A DNA stretch of 64,000 nt, from the NCBI GenBank assembly GCA_963817855.1, contig CAWFQA010000001.1, positions 992,001-1,056,000 of the forward strand, in the 5' to 3' direction. The position numbers and the translations under genes are program-made. Source of the stretch: JAKAAZ01 sp963817855. GTDB lineage: Bacteria; Acidobacteriota; Terriglobia; Terriglobales; Acidobacteriaceae. Every line of letters begins with the position of its first letter. The stretch's first letter is position 1. The notes under the pieces are model-generated. The model searched no databases. It was not told where the DNA came from and saw only the letters and a list, made by a program, of their open reading frames with translations. This document shows positions 1 through 9,065 of this stretch, in pieces.

Positions 1-471
1 CGCCATCCACAACGATCCTGTGTCGCTGAAGGAAACATCGGCGGCGAATTTTCCCTGGAACATCTGCCGGGTAAACAGCAGCTTGCCGTTTTCGTATTTG
101 TAGCCGATTGCGTCGGGAATGACAGTCTTGCCCAACGCCAACGCCAGCCGGGGAGCAAAGTCGCGCACCTGGTAGGTGTGCGGCATCAGCACCAGCTTCG
201 GCTGCTTGCCGACAAGGAATTCCTTCAGCACATGGACATAGCCGTCGGAGGTGTAGGCAGCCAGTTGAGGGCATTCGATGGCGTAAACTTTTGCGGCTTT
301 CTTGCCTGCCAACTGTTCCGCAATCGCAGCGATATCGTGGCCTAGCACGGCAATTTCCACCTGCCAGCCGGTTTCTTTGGCGATGGCCTGTGCCGCTGCA
401 ATGGTTTCCAAAGAGACGCGATTCAGCTTTGACTGCTGCTGTTCGACGACAACCAGGATGGTTTCAGACAT
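1..471 (-). CDS. etfA: Electron transfer flavoprotein alpha subunit, N-terminal part
   Basis: This is the first 157 codons of an EtfA/FixB-type subunit; the gene runs off the left edge. The reading frame starts MSETILVVVEQ and has the alternating beta-alpha pattern of the ETF alpha N-terminal nucleotide-binding-like domain, including the KLNRVSLETIAAAQAIA helix. EtfA and EtfB form a heterodimer that holds FAD and passes electrons from acyl-CoA or other dehydrogenases to the quinone pool or to bifurcating partners. The FAD-binding C-terminal domain lies outside the window. It follows etfB and a small membrane protein on the same strand, so it probably belongs to that operon, although a 167-bp gap with an inverted repeat precedes it. 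Confidence 0.9.
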   Translation of the reverse strand, partial: MSETILVVVEQQQSKLNRVSLETIAAAQAIAKETGWQVEIAVLGHDIAAIAEQLAGKKAAKVYAIECPQLAAYTSDGYVHVLKEFLVGKQPKLVLMPHTYQVRDFAPRLALALGKTVIPDAIGYKYENGKLLFTRQMFQGKFAADVSFSDTGSLWMA

Positions 472-493
472 AGGGCTCAATTTCAAAAGCTAA

Positions 494-592
494 AGCGTTT
501 TCACTATTACCTGTAGTGCGGGCTTCGTTCTATCCCACCCTAGCTTCGCCAGGATGGGGCACCCATGACATTACACTATCTGTGAAAATGCT
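494..592. repeat. Short element with terminal inverted repeats (MITE-like)
   Basis: AGCGTTTTCAC at 494-504 is mirrored by GTGAAAATGCT at 582-592 (10 of 11 positions pair by Watson-Crick rules). The interior carries CCCACCC and GGATGGGGCACCC blocks, a style of intergenic sequence I recall as common in acidobacterial genomes. It fills most of the gap between the small membrane gene and etfA. It could act as a folded RNA or DNA element in the etf transcript. Confidence 0.4.
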
Positions 593-638
593 CTAGAAGC
601 GACCCGGACAGAGGAGTTCGGGGCAAGGGAACTCACTC

Positions 639-977
639 CTAGTCGAATTCTGGACTGCCTTTGCGCAGCACCGTACCGACCGCGATGCAGACCAGCGAAA
701 GCGTGCCGGCAACGATCATGTAATACCCCATGGGATGAATCCAGCCCGGATCGTAGGTGAAATCCTGACCCGCCCACACCGTCAGCAAGATGGCCATGAT
801 CGCCAGAATTCCGCCCATCACTTGCAGCATCAGCCCACGGAAGCGGCGCTTGTCGAGTGCTACCACTTGGTCAGGCGTCAAATCGCGTTCTTCCGGAGGC
901 AACAACATGTTTGGCATCGGTTCGGTTCTCCCTTGCATTTCTTCGGCGGCGGGAAGGTCGTCTTCCCGGTCCACCAT
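639..977 (-). CDS. Small two-helix membrane protein in the etf operon
   Basis: The 112-residue protein has a charged cytosol-like N-terminus of about 50 residues, then two hydrophobic segments: roughly residues 49-67 (MLQVMGGILAIMAILLTVW) and 84-104 (YYMIVAGTLSLVCIAVGTVL). I recognise no catalytic motif. Its start is 4 bases downstream of the etfB stop codon and it is followed by etfA, so it is almost certainly co-transcribed with the ETF genes. A role in anchoring ETF or its quinone-linked partner to the membrane is a guess from context. The alternative is an unrelated conserved small membrane protein kept in this operon. Confidence 0.75.
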   Translation of the reverse strand: MVDREDDLPAAEEMQGRTEPMPNMLLPPEERDLTPDQVVALDKRRFRGLMLQVMGGILAIMAILLTVWAGQDFTYDPGWIHPMGYYMIVAGTLSLVCIAVGTVLRKGSPEFD

Positions 978-980
978 TTA

Positions 981-1752
981 TTAAATCACGCGAGCTTGAT
1001 TGCGAAGTACGTCGACCAGTTTTTTCGCAATCTCCGCCGGCGAGCCCTGCAGCATCTCTGTCTTTTTCTGTTTGGTCGGCACGTATAGCCGCTCAATCGT
1101 CTGCAAATTTGTTCCCAGCTTGCCTTCCAGTTCCGCCCTCGTCAACTGCTGAAGCGGCTTATTTCTGGCCTGTTTGATGCCCATCAGAGTGGCGTACCGC
1201 AATTTATTGATTCCACTTTGGATGGTGAGCACAGCAGGGTAAGGGCATATCGATCCACTGGTACTGGCCAGCTTCCAATTCTCGCTTCAGTCGCAGGCCA
1301 GTCTCGGTTGTTTCAATGCCGATGATGATCGTGGCATGCGGCCAGCCAAGGATTTCTGCCAGCAAAACACCGGTTTGGGCGAATCCGTAATCATCCGACT
1401 GCAAACCCGTAAAGATCATGTCAAAAGATTGGCCTTCGACGGCTGCCGCAATCGCGAGAGCCGTGCTGACGGCGTCCATGGTGACAAAGGAATCATCGAC
1501 AAGATGAATGGCGCGATCGGCGCCTTTCGCCAGGGCTTCGCGCAACACCTGCTGCGCACGAGCCGGGCCCACCGTGACCACCACCACTTCGCCGCCATGC
1601 TTTTCTTTGTGGCGCAGAGCTTCTTCCAACGCGTAGGCGTCCGGCTCATTCACTTCGTAGGAGACATCCTCGCGAATCCAGGTGCCCTCCGCATTCAGTT
1701 TGAGGGGGGCGTCCTTCTGCGGAACCTGTTTGATGCAAACCAGAATTTTCAT
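981..1752 (-). CDS. etfB: Electron transfer flavoprotein beta subunit, with a single-base frameshift
   Basis: The frame from MKILVCIKQVPQKDAPLK reads well to about residue 170 (QYQWIDMPLP) and then leaves the family pattern. One base earlier the family sequence resumes as AVLTIQSGINKLRYATLMGI and continues to the stop at 981. Removing one C from the CCC run at 1237-1239 (GGG on the plus strand) restores a continuous 256-residue protein, the usual EtfB length. The GADRAIHL and GLQSDD segments are typical EtfB AMP-binding-domain features. The ATG at 1752 is chosen because it begins the conserved MKILVCIKQVP block, although an upstream extension is open. It heads the etfB / membrane protein / etfA operon. 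The indel may be a sequencing error or a real inactivating mutation; the rest of the gene is undamaged. Confidence 0.88.
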
Positions 1753-1878
1753 GAGTGGTGAACTGTGTCGGCCGAAGAAGGCGGCGAAGAGTAGTGTAAC
1801 GGAGTCGACTGGGCACGGTCGAGGGCGAACCCGACAACCCCGCGCACGCAGCACGGCTGAAATTGCATTATGGTGGGG

Positions 1879-3189
1879 TCAGTGCGGGCGCAGCATGATC
1901 ACCCTGGCGATTGAGAAATAGATGACCAGTCCGGTAACGTCTACCAGGGTTGCCACAAAGGGCGCCGAGGCACTCGCCGGGTTCAAGCCGCATCGGCGCA
2001 GGATGAACGGCAATGTTGCGCCGGCGATGGAGCCAAAGGCCACGACACCGATCAACGCACACAGAATCGTCAGCGACAGCAGAAACGTTTGCGCTCCATA
2101 CATGTTGAAGAGTGCATGCCAGGCAAAGATGCGCACGAGTCCGATGCACCCGAGAATCACGCCCAGCGACAAGCCGACAAATAGTTCGCGGCGAATGACG
2201 CGGAACCAATCGCGCAGGCGAACATCGCCGACCGCCATCGCCTGAATTACCAGGGTGGTAGCCTGCGATCCGGAATTTCCGCCGCTGCTGATGATCAGGG
2301 GCAGAAATAGAGCCAGAACGACAGCGGCTTCAATTTCTTTTTCGAAGAAGCTCATCGCAGTTGCGGTGAACATTTCGCCGACGAACAGGATCATTAACCA
2401 TCCAGCGCGTTTGCGGACCAATTCAAAAAAGGGTGCATGCAGGTATGGTCCGTCCAATGCCGCCGTTCCACCCATATTCTGTATGTCGCGAGCACTTTCC
2501 TCTTCCACCACATCGACAATGTCATCGACCGTGACGATGCCGACCATGCGGGCATGCTTGTCGAGGACAGGAACCGCCAGCAAACGGCTGTCGCGCACAA
2601 TATCCGCCACGCTCTTTTGGCTGGTTCTCTCCGGAACCGCAATCAGGTCGGTGTGCATGATCTCGCGAATCGATTTGTTGGGTTCGGCGGAGAAAAGCTC
2701 GCGCAAAGAGATAACGCCCAGCAAATGCTGATCATGGTCCAGCACGTAGGCGTAATAAATTGTTTCGACAGTCGCCGCCTGTTTTCTCAGGTAGGAGATT
2801 GCTTCTTCAACATTGGACTCAGGCCGGACGCGCGCAAAACGCGGGCTCATCAAGCCGCCGGCCTCGTCCTCCTTATAGGCGAGCAGGGCGGACACTTCTT
2901 TTCGAGTGGGTTCGTCGAGCAGTGCCAGCAGTTCATCGCGATGCTCGGACCCGGCTTCCTGCAGCAAATCCGCCGCATCATCTGGCGCAAGCAGGCGGAT
3001 CCAGACGTGACGCTGATCTTGCGGCAGGCGGAGAAGCAGATCGCATTGATCATGCGCGCTCAACTCCAGGAAGAAATCAGCCTTCTCCCCGGTGTGCATC
3101 TCTCGAAACCGCTTCAGGCGCTCGGCATGTCCCAGCGCGGGCCAGGCTTCGCGCAGTTCTTCAGTAGCGTCGGCTAGTTGAGTGGTCAT
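1879..3189 (-). CDS. mgtE: Magnesium transporter MgtE
   Basis: MgtE is a dimeric Mg2+ channel of the inner membrane gated by cytosolic Mg2+. The 436-residue protein shows the family order: an acidic helical N domain (about 1-110), a CBS pair (about 111-245, with AGGLMSPRFARV at its start and VDDIVDVVEEE near its end), then five hydrophobic segments from about residue 265. The pore-region motif GGNSGSQ is present in the second membrane segment. I chose the ATG at 3189 (MTTQLADATEE); the frame is open 22 codons further upstream, but that extension has no family character. The gene stands alone between etfB and eda. Nothing is missing or truncated. Confidence 0.95.
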   Translation of the reverse strand: MTTQLADATEELREAWPALGHAERLKRFREMHTGEKADFFLELSAHDQCDLLLRLPQDQRHVWIRLLAPDDAADLLQEAGSEHRDELLALLDEPTRKEVSALLAYKEDEAGGLMSPRFARVRPESNVEEAISYLRKQAATVETIYYAYVLDHDQHLLGVISLRELFSAEPNKSIREIMHTDLIAVPERTSQKSVADIVRDSRLLAVPVLDKHARMVGIVTVDDIVDVVEEESARDIQNMGGTAALDGPYLHAPFFELVRKRAGWLMILFVGEMFTATAMSFFEKEIEAAVVLALFLPLIISSGGNSGSQATTLVIQAMAVGDVRLRDWFRVIRRELFVGLSLGVILGCIGLVRIFAWHALFNMYGAQTFLLSLTILCALIGVVAFGSIAGATLPFILRRCGLNPASASAPFVATLVDVTGLVIYFSIARVIMLRPH

Positions 3190-3375
3190 ATTCGGTCCAG
3201 TGGTTGTCGATTCGTTCCGGCGTAGCTCGTCGGGGACGCCTGAAGGCAGCGGCACAACTCGATCCGGCGCGGCGTCACGATCTCCGCTACCGGATCAATG
3301 ATCCCAAGATACAGGCCCGCCTGCAGAAAGGGCGTGAAATTCAATCCCGATCAAAACATTGATCGCGAGGCTGGT

Positions 3376-4029
3376 CTAGCTTGAGCTGCGAAACTTCTTC
3401 ACGATGCTGATGTACTTTTGTGCGTTTTCTGTGATCACGCTGGTGCGGCCTTCGCGGGCTGCCTTGGCATCCACCAGGTCGCCGCCAACACCCAACGCAA
3501 ACGCGCCTGCGGCGAGAAACTCTTCCGCTGTGGCCAGCGAAACGCCTCCGGTGGGAATCAACTGAATCTGCGGCAGTGGTCCTTGCAGCGCCTTCAAGTA
3601 CTTCGCTCCGCCGAGCGCGCTGCACGGAAATACCTTCACGACATCGGCACCCGCCTGCCACGCGGAAACGATTTCCGTTGGGGTCAATGCGCCCGGCATG
3701 ATGGGTACACTATAACGTCGGCATAGCTCGATGGTGCGCAGATCGAGCGCTGGACTGACGATAAATTGCGCTCCCGCAAGGATGCAGCTGCGAGCAGTCT
3801 CAGGATCGAGCACAGTTCCGGCGCCCAGCAGAAGCTTTTCGCCATGGTGATTCGCAAGCTGCTCAATCACGCGGATCGCTCCCGGGACTGTCATCGTCAC
3901 TTCCAGAACGTTGACGCCGCCCGCCATGATGGCGTCCGCGATGGTGATCGCCTCCTGCGCAGAGGAGGCGCGAAGCACAGGAACCAGCCCCAGCTCATGT
4001 ATGTGCTGCGTTATTTTCGTTTTGTCCAT
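3376..4029 (-). CDS. eda: 2-keto-3-deoxy-6-phosphogluconate (KDPG) aldolase
   Basis: KDPG aldolase cleaves KDPG to pyruvate and glyceraldehyde 3-phosphate, the last step of the Entner-Doudoroff and pectin/uronate routes. The 217-residue protein carries all the expected catalytic positions: Arg20, Glu43 in VLEVTM, and the Schiff-base Lys132 in VVKVFPCSALGG, plus the phosphate-binding IPTGGV segment. Length matches the family. It lies downstream of kdgK on the same strand, with a globin gene and a decayed kdgK fragment in between, so kdgK and eda together convert 2-keto-3-deoxygluconate to central metabolites. Confidence 0.95.
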   Translation of the reverse strand: MDKTKITQHIHELGLVPVLRASSAQEAITIADAIMAGGVNVLEVTMTVPGAIRVIEQLANHHGEKLLLGAGTVLDPETARSCILAGAQFIVSPALDLRTIELCRRYSVPIMPGALTPTEIVSAWQAGADVVKVFPCSALGGAKYLKALQGPLPQIQLIPTGGVSLATAEEFLAAGAFALGVGGDLVDAKAAREGRTSVITENAQKYISIVKKFRSSS

Positions 4030-4070
4030 CGGAAGTCTCCTTGTTGGGCTAGTGGGCGCTGGTCCATCTC

Positions 4071-4258
4071 TGTCGAATCACCCGCGCGGTAGCCTCGCAT
4101 CTTGCTCCACTTCATTGGAAGTCGCCATGGTGGTGGCCCGGAGTGGTGATCACTAAGGCTCCAGGTGCGCAACTGCAATCGACCACCATCTGCGGACCTT
4201 TGCCACTCAGAAAGGGGGATCAACCCGGAGGTGAAGGAATACCGCCGATCCGCGTATA
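4071..4258 (-). pseudogene. Decayed duplicate of the kdgK 3' end
   Basis: Read on the minus strand, this stretch matches the last ~62 codons of the intact kdgK at 4805-5914. The counterpart of GGGDSFASG is degraded (the catalytic Asp position reads Tyr in RRYSFTSG). LSGKGPQMVVDCSCAPGALV matches LSGKGPQWAVDCGCAHGALA, and TTMATSNEVE matches TTMATFNEVE. At least two indels break the frame. No start or N-terminal domain is present, so it cannot make a kinase. It shows that a partial tandem duplication took place, leaving the globin gene between the full copy and the relic. Confidence 0.85.
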
Positions 4259-4279
4259 TATACGGAAGTTGAGCCACGC

Positions 4280-4690
4280 TCAACCGGTCTGCAGCGTAGG
4301 GTTTCCACTCGCGGAGCCATTCAATGAATCGCGGTATGCTGAAATTCCAGCGAGCAACCGTTCGGCGATCCCCTCCGCCTTTTGTACAAAGAGAGAGGCG
4401 GCAGGCTCGCTACATATCTCCGCAGTTGTTTGACGCCACAGTCCCAACCAGCGATTGAAGTGCTCGCGTGTCAGTTGGGGCAGATTCATATGGGCGACCA
4501 TCGGATTGCCTTTATACGTTCTGGAGGCGAGCATTACCGTGGACCAGAAGGCCGTCATCTTTTGAAGATGCGGGCCCCAGTTGTCACCAATCGCCGAGGC
4601 AAAAATCGGGCCTAGGAGTGCATCAGTTCGGATTTTTCCATAGAAGTCATGGACGAGTTCGGCAATTATCGATTCGGTAACTGGAGGCAT
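4280..4690 (-). CDS. Group III truncated hemoglobin
   Basis: Group III truncated globins bind heme and O2, NO or related ligands in the cytoplasm; their roles vary. The 136-residue protein has the family pattern: FYGKIRTDALLGPIF in the B/C region, His41 in WGPHLQKM (distal E7 position), FWSTVMLASRTYKGNPM, and the proximal His67 in MVAHMNLP, then HFNRWLGLW. I chose the ATG at 4690 (MPPVTESII) because AGGAAAGG lies just upstream; the frame is open 19 codons further. It sits between kdgK and its decayed copy, an unusual neighbour for sugar-acid genes, and may simply be carried along by the duplication. Confidence 0.88.
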   Translation of the reverse strand: MPPVTESIIAELVHDFYGKIRTDALLGPIFASAIGDNWGPHLQKMTAFWSTVMLASRTYKGNPMVAHMNLPQLTREHFNRWLGLWRQTTAEICSEPAASLFVQKAEGIAERLLAGISAYRDSLNGSASGNPTLQTG

Positions 4691-4804
4691 CGATTGCACC
4701 TTTCCTGTGCTGGAATGTTTGATCATTGGGATGAATCTAGGATACATCCGCGGGTCGCCTGCACCAGAGTTCTCCTTGGTTGGCCATTCGAATCGAGTCG
4801 GGAA

Positions 4805-5914
4805 CTATCGAATGACGCGTGCGCTCGCGCCTCGCATCAGTCGCTCAACTTCGTTGAACGTTGCCATGGTGGTGTCTCCAGGAGTGGTCATCGCCAACGC
4901 TCCATGGGCGCAACCGCAATCGACCGCCCACTGCGGTCCCTTCCCACTCAGCAATCCGTAGATCAATCCGGAAGCGAATGAATCGCCGCCGCCGACCCGA
5001 TCGAAGATCTCGAGGTCCGGCATGGGTCGGGCTTCATAAAATTCGCCATCGTGATAACAGATCGCACCCCAATCGTTACGGGTGGCTGTTTTCGCATGGC
5101 GCAACGTGGTTCCCACCACACGAAAATTCGGATACTCTGCCACGGCATGGTGAATCATGGCGCGAAACTGCGCCGTATCCAGGTCAGCGAGATTGTCGTC
5201 GACGCCCTTGATTTCAAATCCAAGCGCGGCGGTAAAGTCTTCTTCATTGCCCAGCATCACGTCGACCAGGCTGGCGAGTTCGCGATTCACTTCGCAGGCG
5301 CGCTTCTTGCCGCCAATCGATTTCCAGAGCGAGTCGCGATAGTTCAGGTCGTATGAAATGATGGTTCCGTGACGATGCGCAGCCTGCATGGCTTCGCGCG
5401 CTACCAGCGGCGCTGTTTCTGAAAGCGCACAGAAAATGCCGCCGGTATGGAACCAGCGCGCTCCTTCGCGGCCAAAAATTTCATCCCAGTCGATCATGCC
5501 TGGCTTTAATTGCGACGCTGCTGTGTGTCCGCGGTCGGAGCAGCCGAGCGCCGCGCGCACGCCAAAACCGCGCTCCGTAAAATTCAATCCATTGCGAACC
5601 GTCCGGCCAACGCCGTCATACGGAACCCACAGCAGGTGCGAAAGATCGACGCCGCCCTGCAGCATCAGGTCCTCAATCAAGCGACCCACCGGATTATCAG
5701 CGAGGGCAGTGACAATTGCTGTACGCAAATTGAAGCAGCGTCGCAGCCCGCGGGCGACGTTATATTCGCCTCCACCTTCCCAGGCTCGAAAATTCCGCGC
5801 CGTGGCGACCCGCTCATCGCCTGGATCCAGACGCAACATTACCTCGCCCAGGCTGACGAGGTCCCATCGGCAGGTCTCACGCGGCTTCAGGTCGAGTTGT
5901 TTGGTATCGCTCAT
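4805..5914 (-). CDS. kdgK: 2-keto-3-deoxygluconate kinase (PfkB family)
   Basis: It is predicted to phosphorylate 2-keto-3-deoxygluconate to KDPG, the substrate of the neighbouring eda. The 369-residue protein shows PfkB features: an early GEVMLRLDPGD strand-turn, the GGGEYNVARGLRR sugar-binding glycines, and the C-terminal anion-hole/catalytic motif GGGDSFASG at residues 308-316 with catalytic Asp311. The ATG at 5914 (MSDTKQ) is preceded by AAAGGAAA; an upstream TTG in frame is less likely. It is longer than the 310-340 residues of many family members. Sugar specificity is inferred from the linkage to eda; a 2-keto-3-deoxygalactonate or fructose kinase cannot be excluded. Confidence 0.85.
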   Translation of the reverse strand: MSDTKQLDLKPRETCRWDLVSLGEVMLRLDPGDERVATARNFRAWEGGGEYNVARGLRRCFNLRTAIVTALADNPVGRLIEDLMLQGGVDLSHLLWVPYDGVGRTVRNGLNFTERGFGVRAALGCSDRGHTAASQLKPGMIDWDEIFGREGARWFHTGGIFCALSETAPLVAREAMQAAHRHGTIISYDLNYRDSLWKSIGGKKRACEVNRELASLVDVMLGNEEDFTAALGFEIKGVDDNLADLDTAQFRAMIHHAVAEYPNFRVVGTTLRHAKTATRNDWGAICYHDGEFYEARPMPDLEIFDRVGGGDSFASGLIYGLLSGKGPQWAVDCGCAHGALAMTTPGDTTMATFNEVERLMRGASARVIR

Positions 5915-6120
5915 TCCTGCATTTCCTTTCAATGTCTTCCGGGTTCAGTCCTCTGCCCGAGGCGCAGTTTTGTTGATCCTTCGCCGCCTCACGCAATCTT
6001 TTGGACTGCTCGCATGATAGTTGACGTTGAAATGAAAATGAAATCAGTCAGTCTCGGACAGGCTTTTCCGGGCCGTATAGCGCCCGTTTGCGTCGCAAAT
6101 GTGAAAAACTTAAGGTAGAT

Positions 6121-7747
6121 ATGATTTCTGTCAGCAACGTAAGCATGCGCTATGGTTCGAAGATTTTGTTCGAAGATGTATCCACCACATTTACCGCGGG
6201 TCGCCGCTATGGCCTGACCGGTCCCAACGGAGCCGGCAAAACCACGTTTATGAAAGTGCTCAGCGGAGATCTGGATCCGCAGAAGGGCGTGGTGGTGCGC
6301 CCGAAAAAGCTGGGCGTCCTCCGTCAGGATCAGTACGCATTTGATGCCTATCGAGTGATCGACACCGTCATCATGGGCAACAAAGGGTTGTGGGCTGCGC
6401 TGGAAGAGCGCGACCGAATCTACGAGAAGCCTGAGCTGGACGACGACGATGGAATGCGTCTGGGCGAATTAGAAGGCATCGTCGGCGAAGAAGATGGGTA
6501 TACCGCGGAGAGCGATGCCGCCATTCTTTTGCAGGGGCTCGACATTCCGAATGACGTTCATGAGCGCAAGATGGGTGAGTTGCAAGGTGGCCAGAAAATG
6601 CGAATTTTGCTGGCGCAGGCGCTATTCGGCAATCCGCAGGCGCTGCTGCTGGATGAGCCGACGAACTACCTTGATCTGGACTCCATCCACTGGCTGGAAG
6701 ATTTTCTTACGCATCGCGAAGGCACGCTGATCACGATTTCGCATGATCGCTATTTCCTCAATAATGTTTGCACCCACATTGCCGACATCGACTATCAGAC
6801 CATCATCACCTATACCGGCGGCTACGACGATATGGTGCTGGCCAAGACGCAGGTGCGGACGCGACTGGAAGCGCAGAATGAAGAGCGCGAAAAGAAGATC
6901 GCCCAACTCAACGAATTTATTGCGCGGTTTTCTGCTGGCACACGCTCCAGCCAGGTGACCTCGCGCAAAAAGGAAGTGGAGCGGCTGCAAACCAGCGAAC
7001 TGGCGCGGTCGAACATCGCCCGGCCATACATTCGCTTCGATCAGCTGCGCCCGTCAGGCAAACATATCCTGGAAGCGGAAGGCGTCCGCAAAGCCTACGG
7101 GGACCACGTTGTCATCAAGGGATTCAGCGCTTCGGTGACGCGCGGAGAGAAAATTTGCCTGATTGGCCGCAACGGACAGGGAAAGACGACCTTGATCAAA
7201 GCGCTGCTGGCCCATGCTCCCAAGATGGATCATATGCCGGGAGAAAATCCCAGCAACGACATCGACAGTGGCAAGGTGAAGTGGGGGCACGAGGCCCAGA
7301 TCGGCTACTTCGCGCAGGATCACACCTCGACTATTGAGAAGGGAACGACAGCGGCGGACTGGCTGCATCAGTTCGATCCGAAGGCGACCAAGGAAGATAT
7401 CCGAGGGGTGCTGGGACAGATGCTGTTTAGCGGAGAAGAAGGCCTGAAGCCAACCGAGGCGTTGTCGGGCGGAGAAGCGGCGCGGCTGCTTTTCTGTCGA
7501 CTGATGATGCAGAAACCGAATTTTCTTATCTTCGATGAACCGACGAATCACCTTGATCTTGGAAGCCATTAACGCATTGAATCAGGCGTTACAAAAGTTT
7601 GAGGGAACAGTCTTGCTGGTGACCCACGATCAGGAACTGATTGACGAGGTGGCAACCCGCATCTGGAACTTTGAGGACCACAAGATTGAGGACTTCAAAG
7701 GGCCGTATGCGGAGTTTTTGCAGACCCGCGAAGCCGTCTCGCGATAG
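6121..7747 (+). CDS. ABC-F family ATPase (YbiT-like), with a single-base frameshift
   Basis: ABC-F proteins are soluble twin-ATPase proteins that act on the ribosome rather than in transport. Domain 1 has Walker A GPNGAGKTT (about residues 34-42), signature LQGGQKMR and Walker B LLLDEPTNYLDL. A charged linker (EEREKKIAQLNEFIARFSAG) follows, then domain 2 with GRNGQGKTT, LSGGEAARLL and FDEPTNHLDL. Immediately after this last motif an extra G at 7561-7562 shifts the frame to an early stop; in the neighbouring frame EAINALNQALQKF, LLVTHDQELIDEVATRIWNF and a normal C-terminus follow. The repaired protein is 541 residues, the usual YbiT length. It is monocistronic and divergent from kdgK. Confidence 0.88.
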
Positions 7748-7929
7748 GTTCCAGCGGATGGTACAGAGAAAGCCGCAGGCCCCCAATACTCCCACGGTAA
7801 GGGCCGCCGAGCTCCATCGAATCTGCTACACCTGCGCCGTTTCAATGGCGGCGCATTGTCTTGCGTCATGTCCCGGGTTTGCGCATCTAATGGATTGCTC
7901 CACATGGTCGCACCATACGTGGCCCAACT

Positions 7930-8970
7930 ATGTCGAAACTGATTGCACCTTTGGAACCTGCCGCACAAGCCTTCGCTCCAGCGCCAATGCTGGGAGATAA
8001 ATTTCTCAACACAGTGCCAACCAGCTTGATGGGAGGCGCCAAGGCGTCGCGCATGATTCGCCGCTTGCTGTTCGAGCGGAGGCGTGGAGATTTGAAGAAG
8101 GCGATCGGACCCTTTCACACGGATACTTCTGTCTATGGCATACCGTCATTGCAGGGACTACGTGTCACCTGGATGGGTCATTCCACCCTGTTGCTTGAAA
8201 TCGACGGAATGACGATCCTGACCGATCCTGTTTGGAGCGAACGCGCGTCGTTTGTCTCGTTTGCTGGTCCAAAGCGGTTCTATCCTCCCACGATGGCATT
8301 GAAAGATCTGCCGCCGCTCGACGCAGTATTGCTGTCGCACGACCATTACGATCACCTGGATCGCGCCACCATAGAACGCCTGGCCGTGCTATTGAAAAAT
8401 GATCGCACGCGCTTCGTCGCTTCCCTTGGGCTTCGAAATCATTTGGAATCCTGGGGAATCGCGCCGCAGAAGATCACAGAGCTGAACTGGGGTCAATCAA
8501 TCAGCCTCGGTTCCGGCCGCAGCATTACGGCTACGCCTGCGCGCCATTTTTCAGGGCGTAGTTTGGGGGGAAGGAACCAGACCTTGTGGTCTTCATTTGT
8601 GATTTGCGGACCTGGACACAATATTTTTTTCGGGGGCGATTCTGGAATGTTTCCCGGCTTTCGCGCTATCGGCGATGCCTATGGTCCATTCGATCTAACG
8701 ATGCTGGAGATCGGCGCGTACGACGCGGATTGGCCGGATGTTCACATGGGTCCTGTCCATGCTGCGGAAGCGCATCTAGATCTGCGAGGGAAACTTTTGC
8801 TGCCGATCCACTGGGGTTTATTCAATCTGGCGTTTCATCCCTGGCAGGAGCCGATTCAACGTTTGATGAACGTTGCCGCTGAGAAAAATATTTCACTCTT
8901 TCTTCCATCTCCCGGCGCTGCGCACGATGTGACCGGAGAAAATCTACAAACCTTCTGGTGGGAACTGTAA
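7930..8970 (+). CDS. Metallo-beta-lactamase-fold hydrolase (UlaG / NAPE-PLD-like)
   Basis: The 346-residue protein has the metallo-beta-lactamase signature SHDHYDHLD (metal ligands His137, His139, Asp141, His142), preceded by WMGHSTLLLEIDGMTILTDP. Further ligands are likely in TPARHFSGR and in GGDSG and PIHWG downstream. This arrangement is that of the NAPE-phospholipase-D-like / UlaG-like branch, which acts on phosphodiester or lactone bonds with a dinuclear metal site. The substrate is not predictable from sequence. No signal peptide is evident, so it is probably cytoplasmic. It is transcribed alone between the ABC-F gene and the DJ-1-family gene. Confidence 0.85.
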   Translation: MSKLIAPLEPAAQAFAPAPMLGDKFLNTVPTSLMGGAKASRMIRRLLFERRRGDLKKAIGPFHTDTSVYGIPSLQGLRVTWMGHSTLLLEIDGMTILTDPVWSERASFVSFAGPKRFYPPTMALKDLPPLDAVLLSHDHYDHLDRATIERLAVLLKNDRTRFVASLGLRNHLESWGIAPQKITELNWGQSISLGSGRSITATPARHFSGRSLGGRNQTLWSSFVICGPGHNIFFGGDSGMFPGFRAIGDAYGPFDLTMLEIGAYDADWPDVHMGPVHAAEAHLDLRGKLLLPIHWGLFNLAFHPWQEPIQRLMNVAAEKNISLFLPSPGAAHDVTGENLQTFWWEL

Positions 8971-9065
8971 GAGCGCAAAAGCATTTCTATTTCACGCCTT
9001 TTTAATAGTGTCGTCTCGGCAACAATTGGGTAGTTTTCGGCCTCTTACTAAGGAGAGGTACAACC

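Noticed and set aside
4011..4283. 90-codon minus-strand frame between eda and the globin gene
   Set aside because: It is a chance frame through the decayed kdgK tail.
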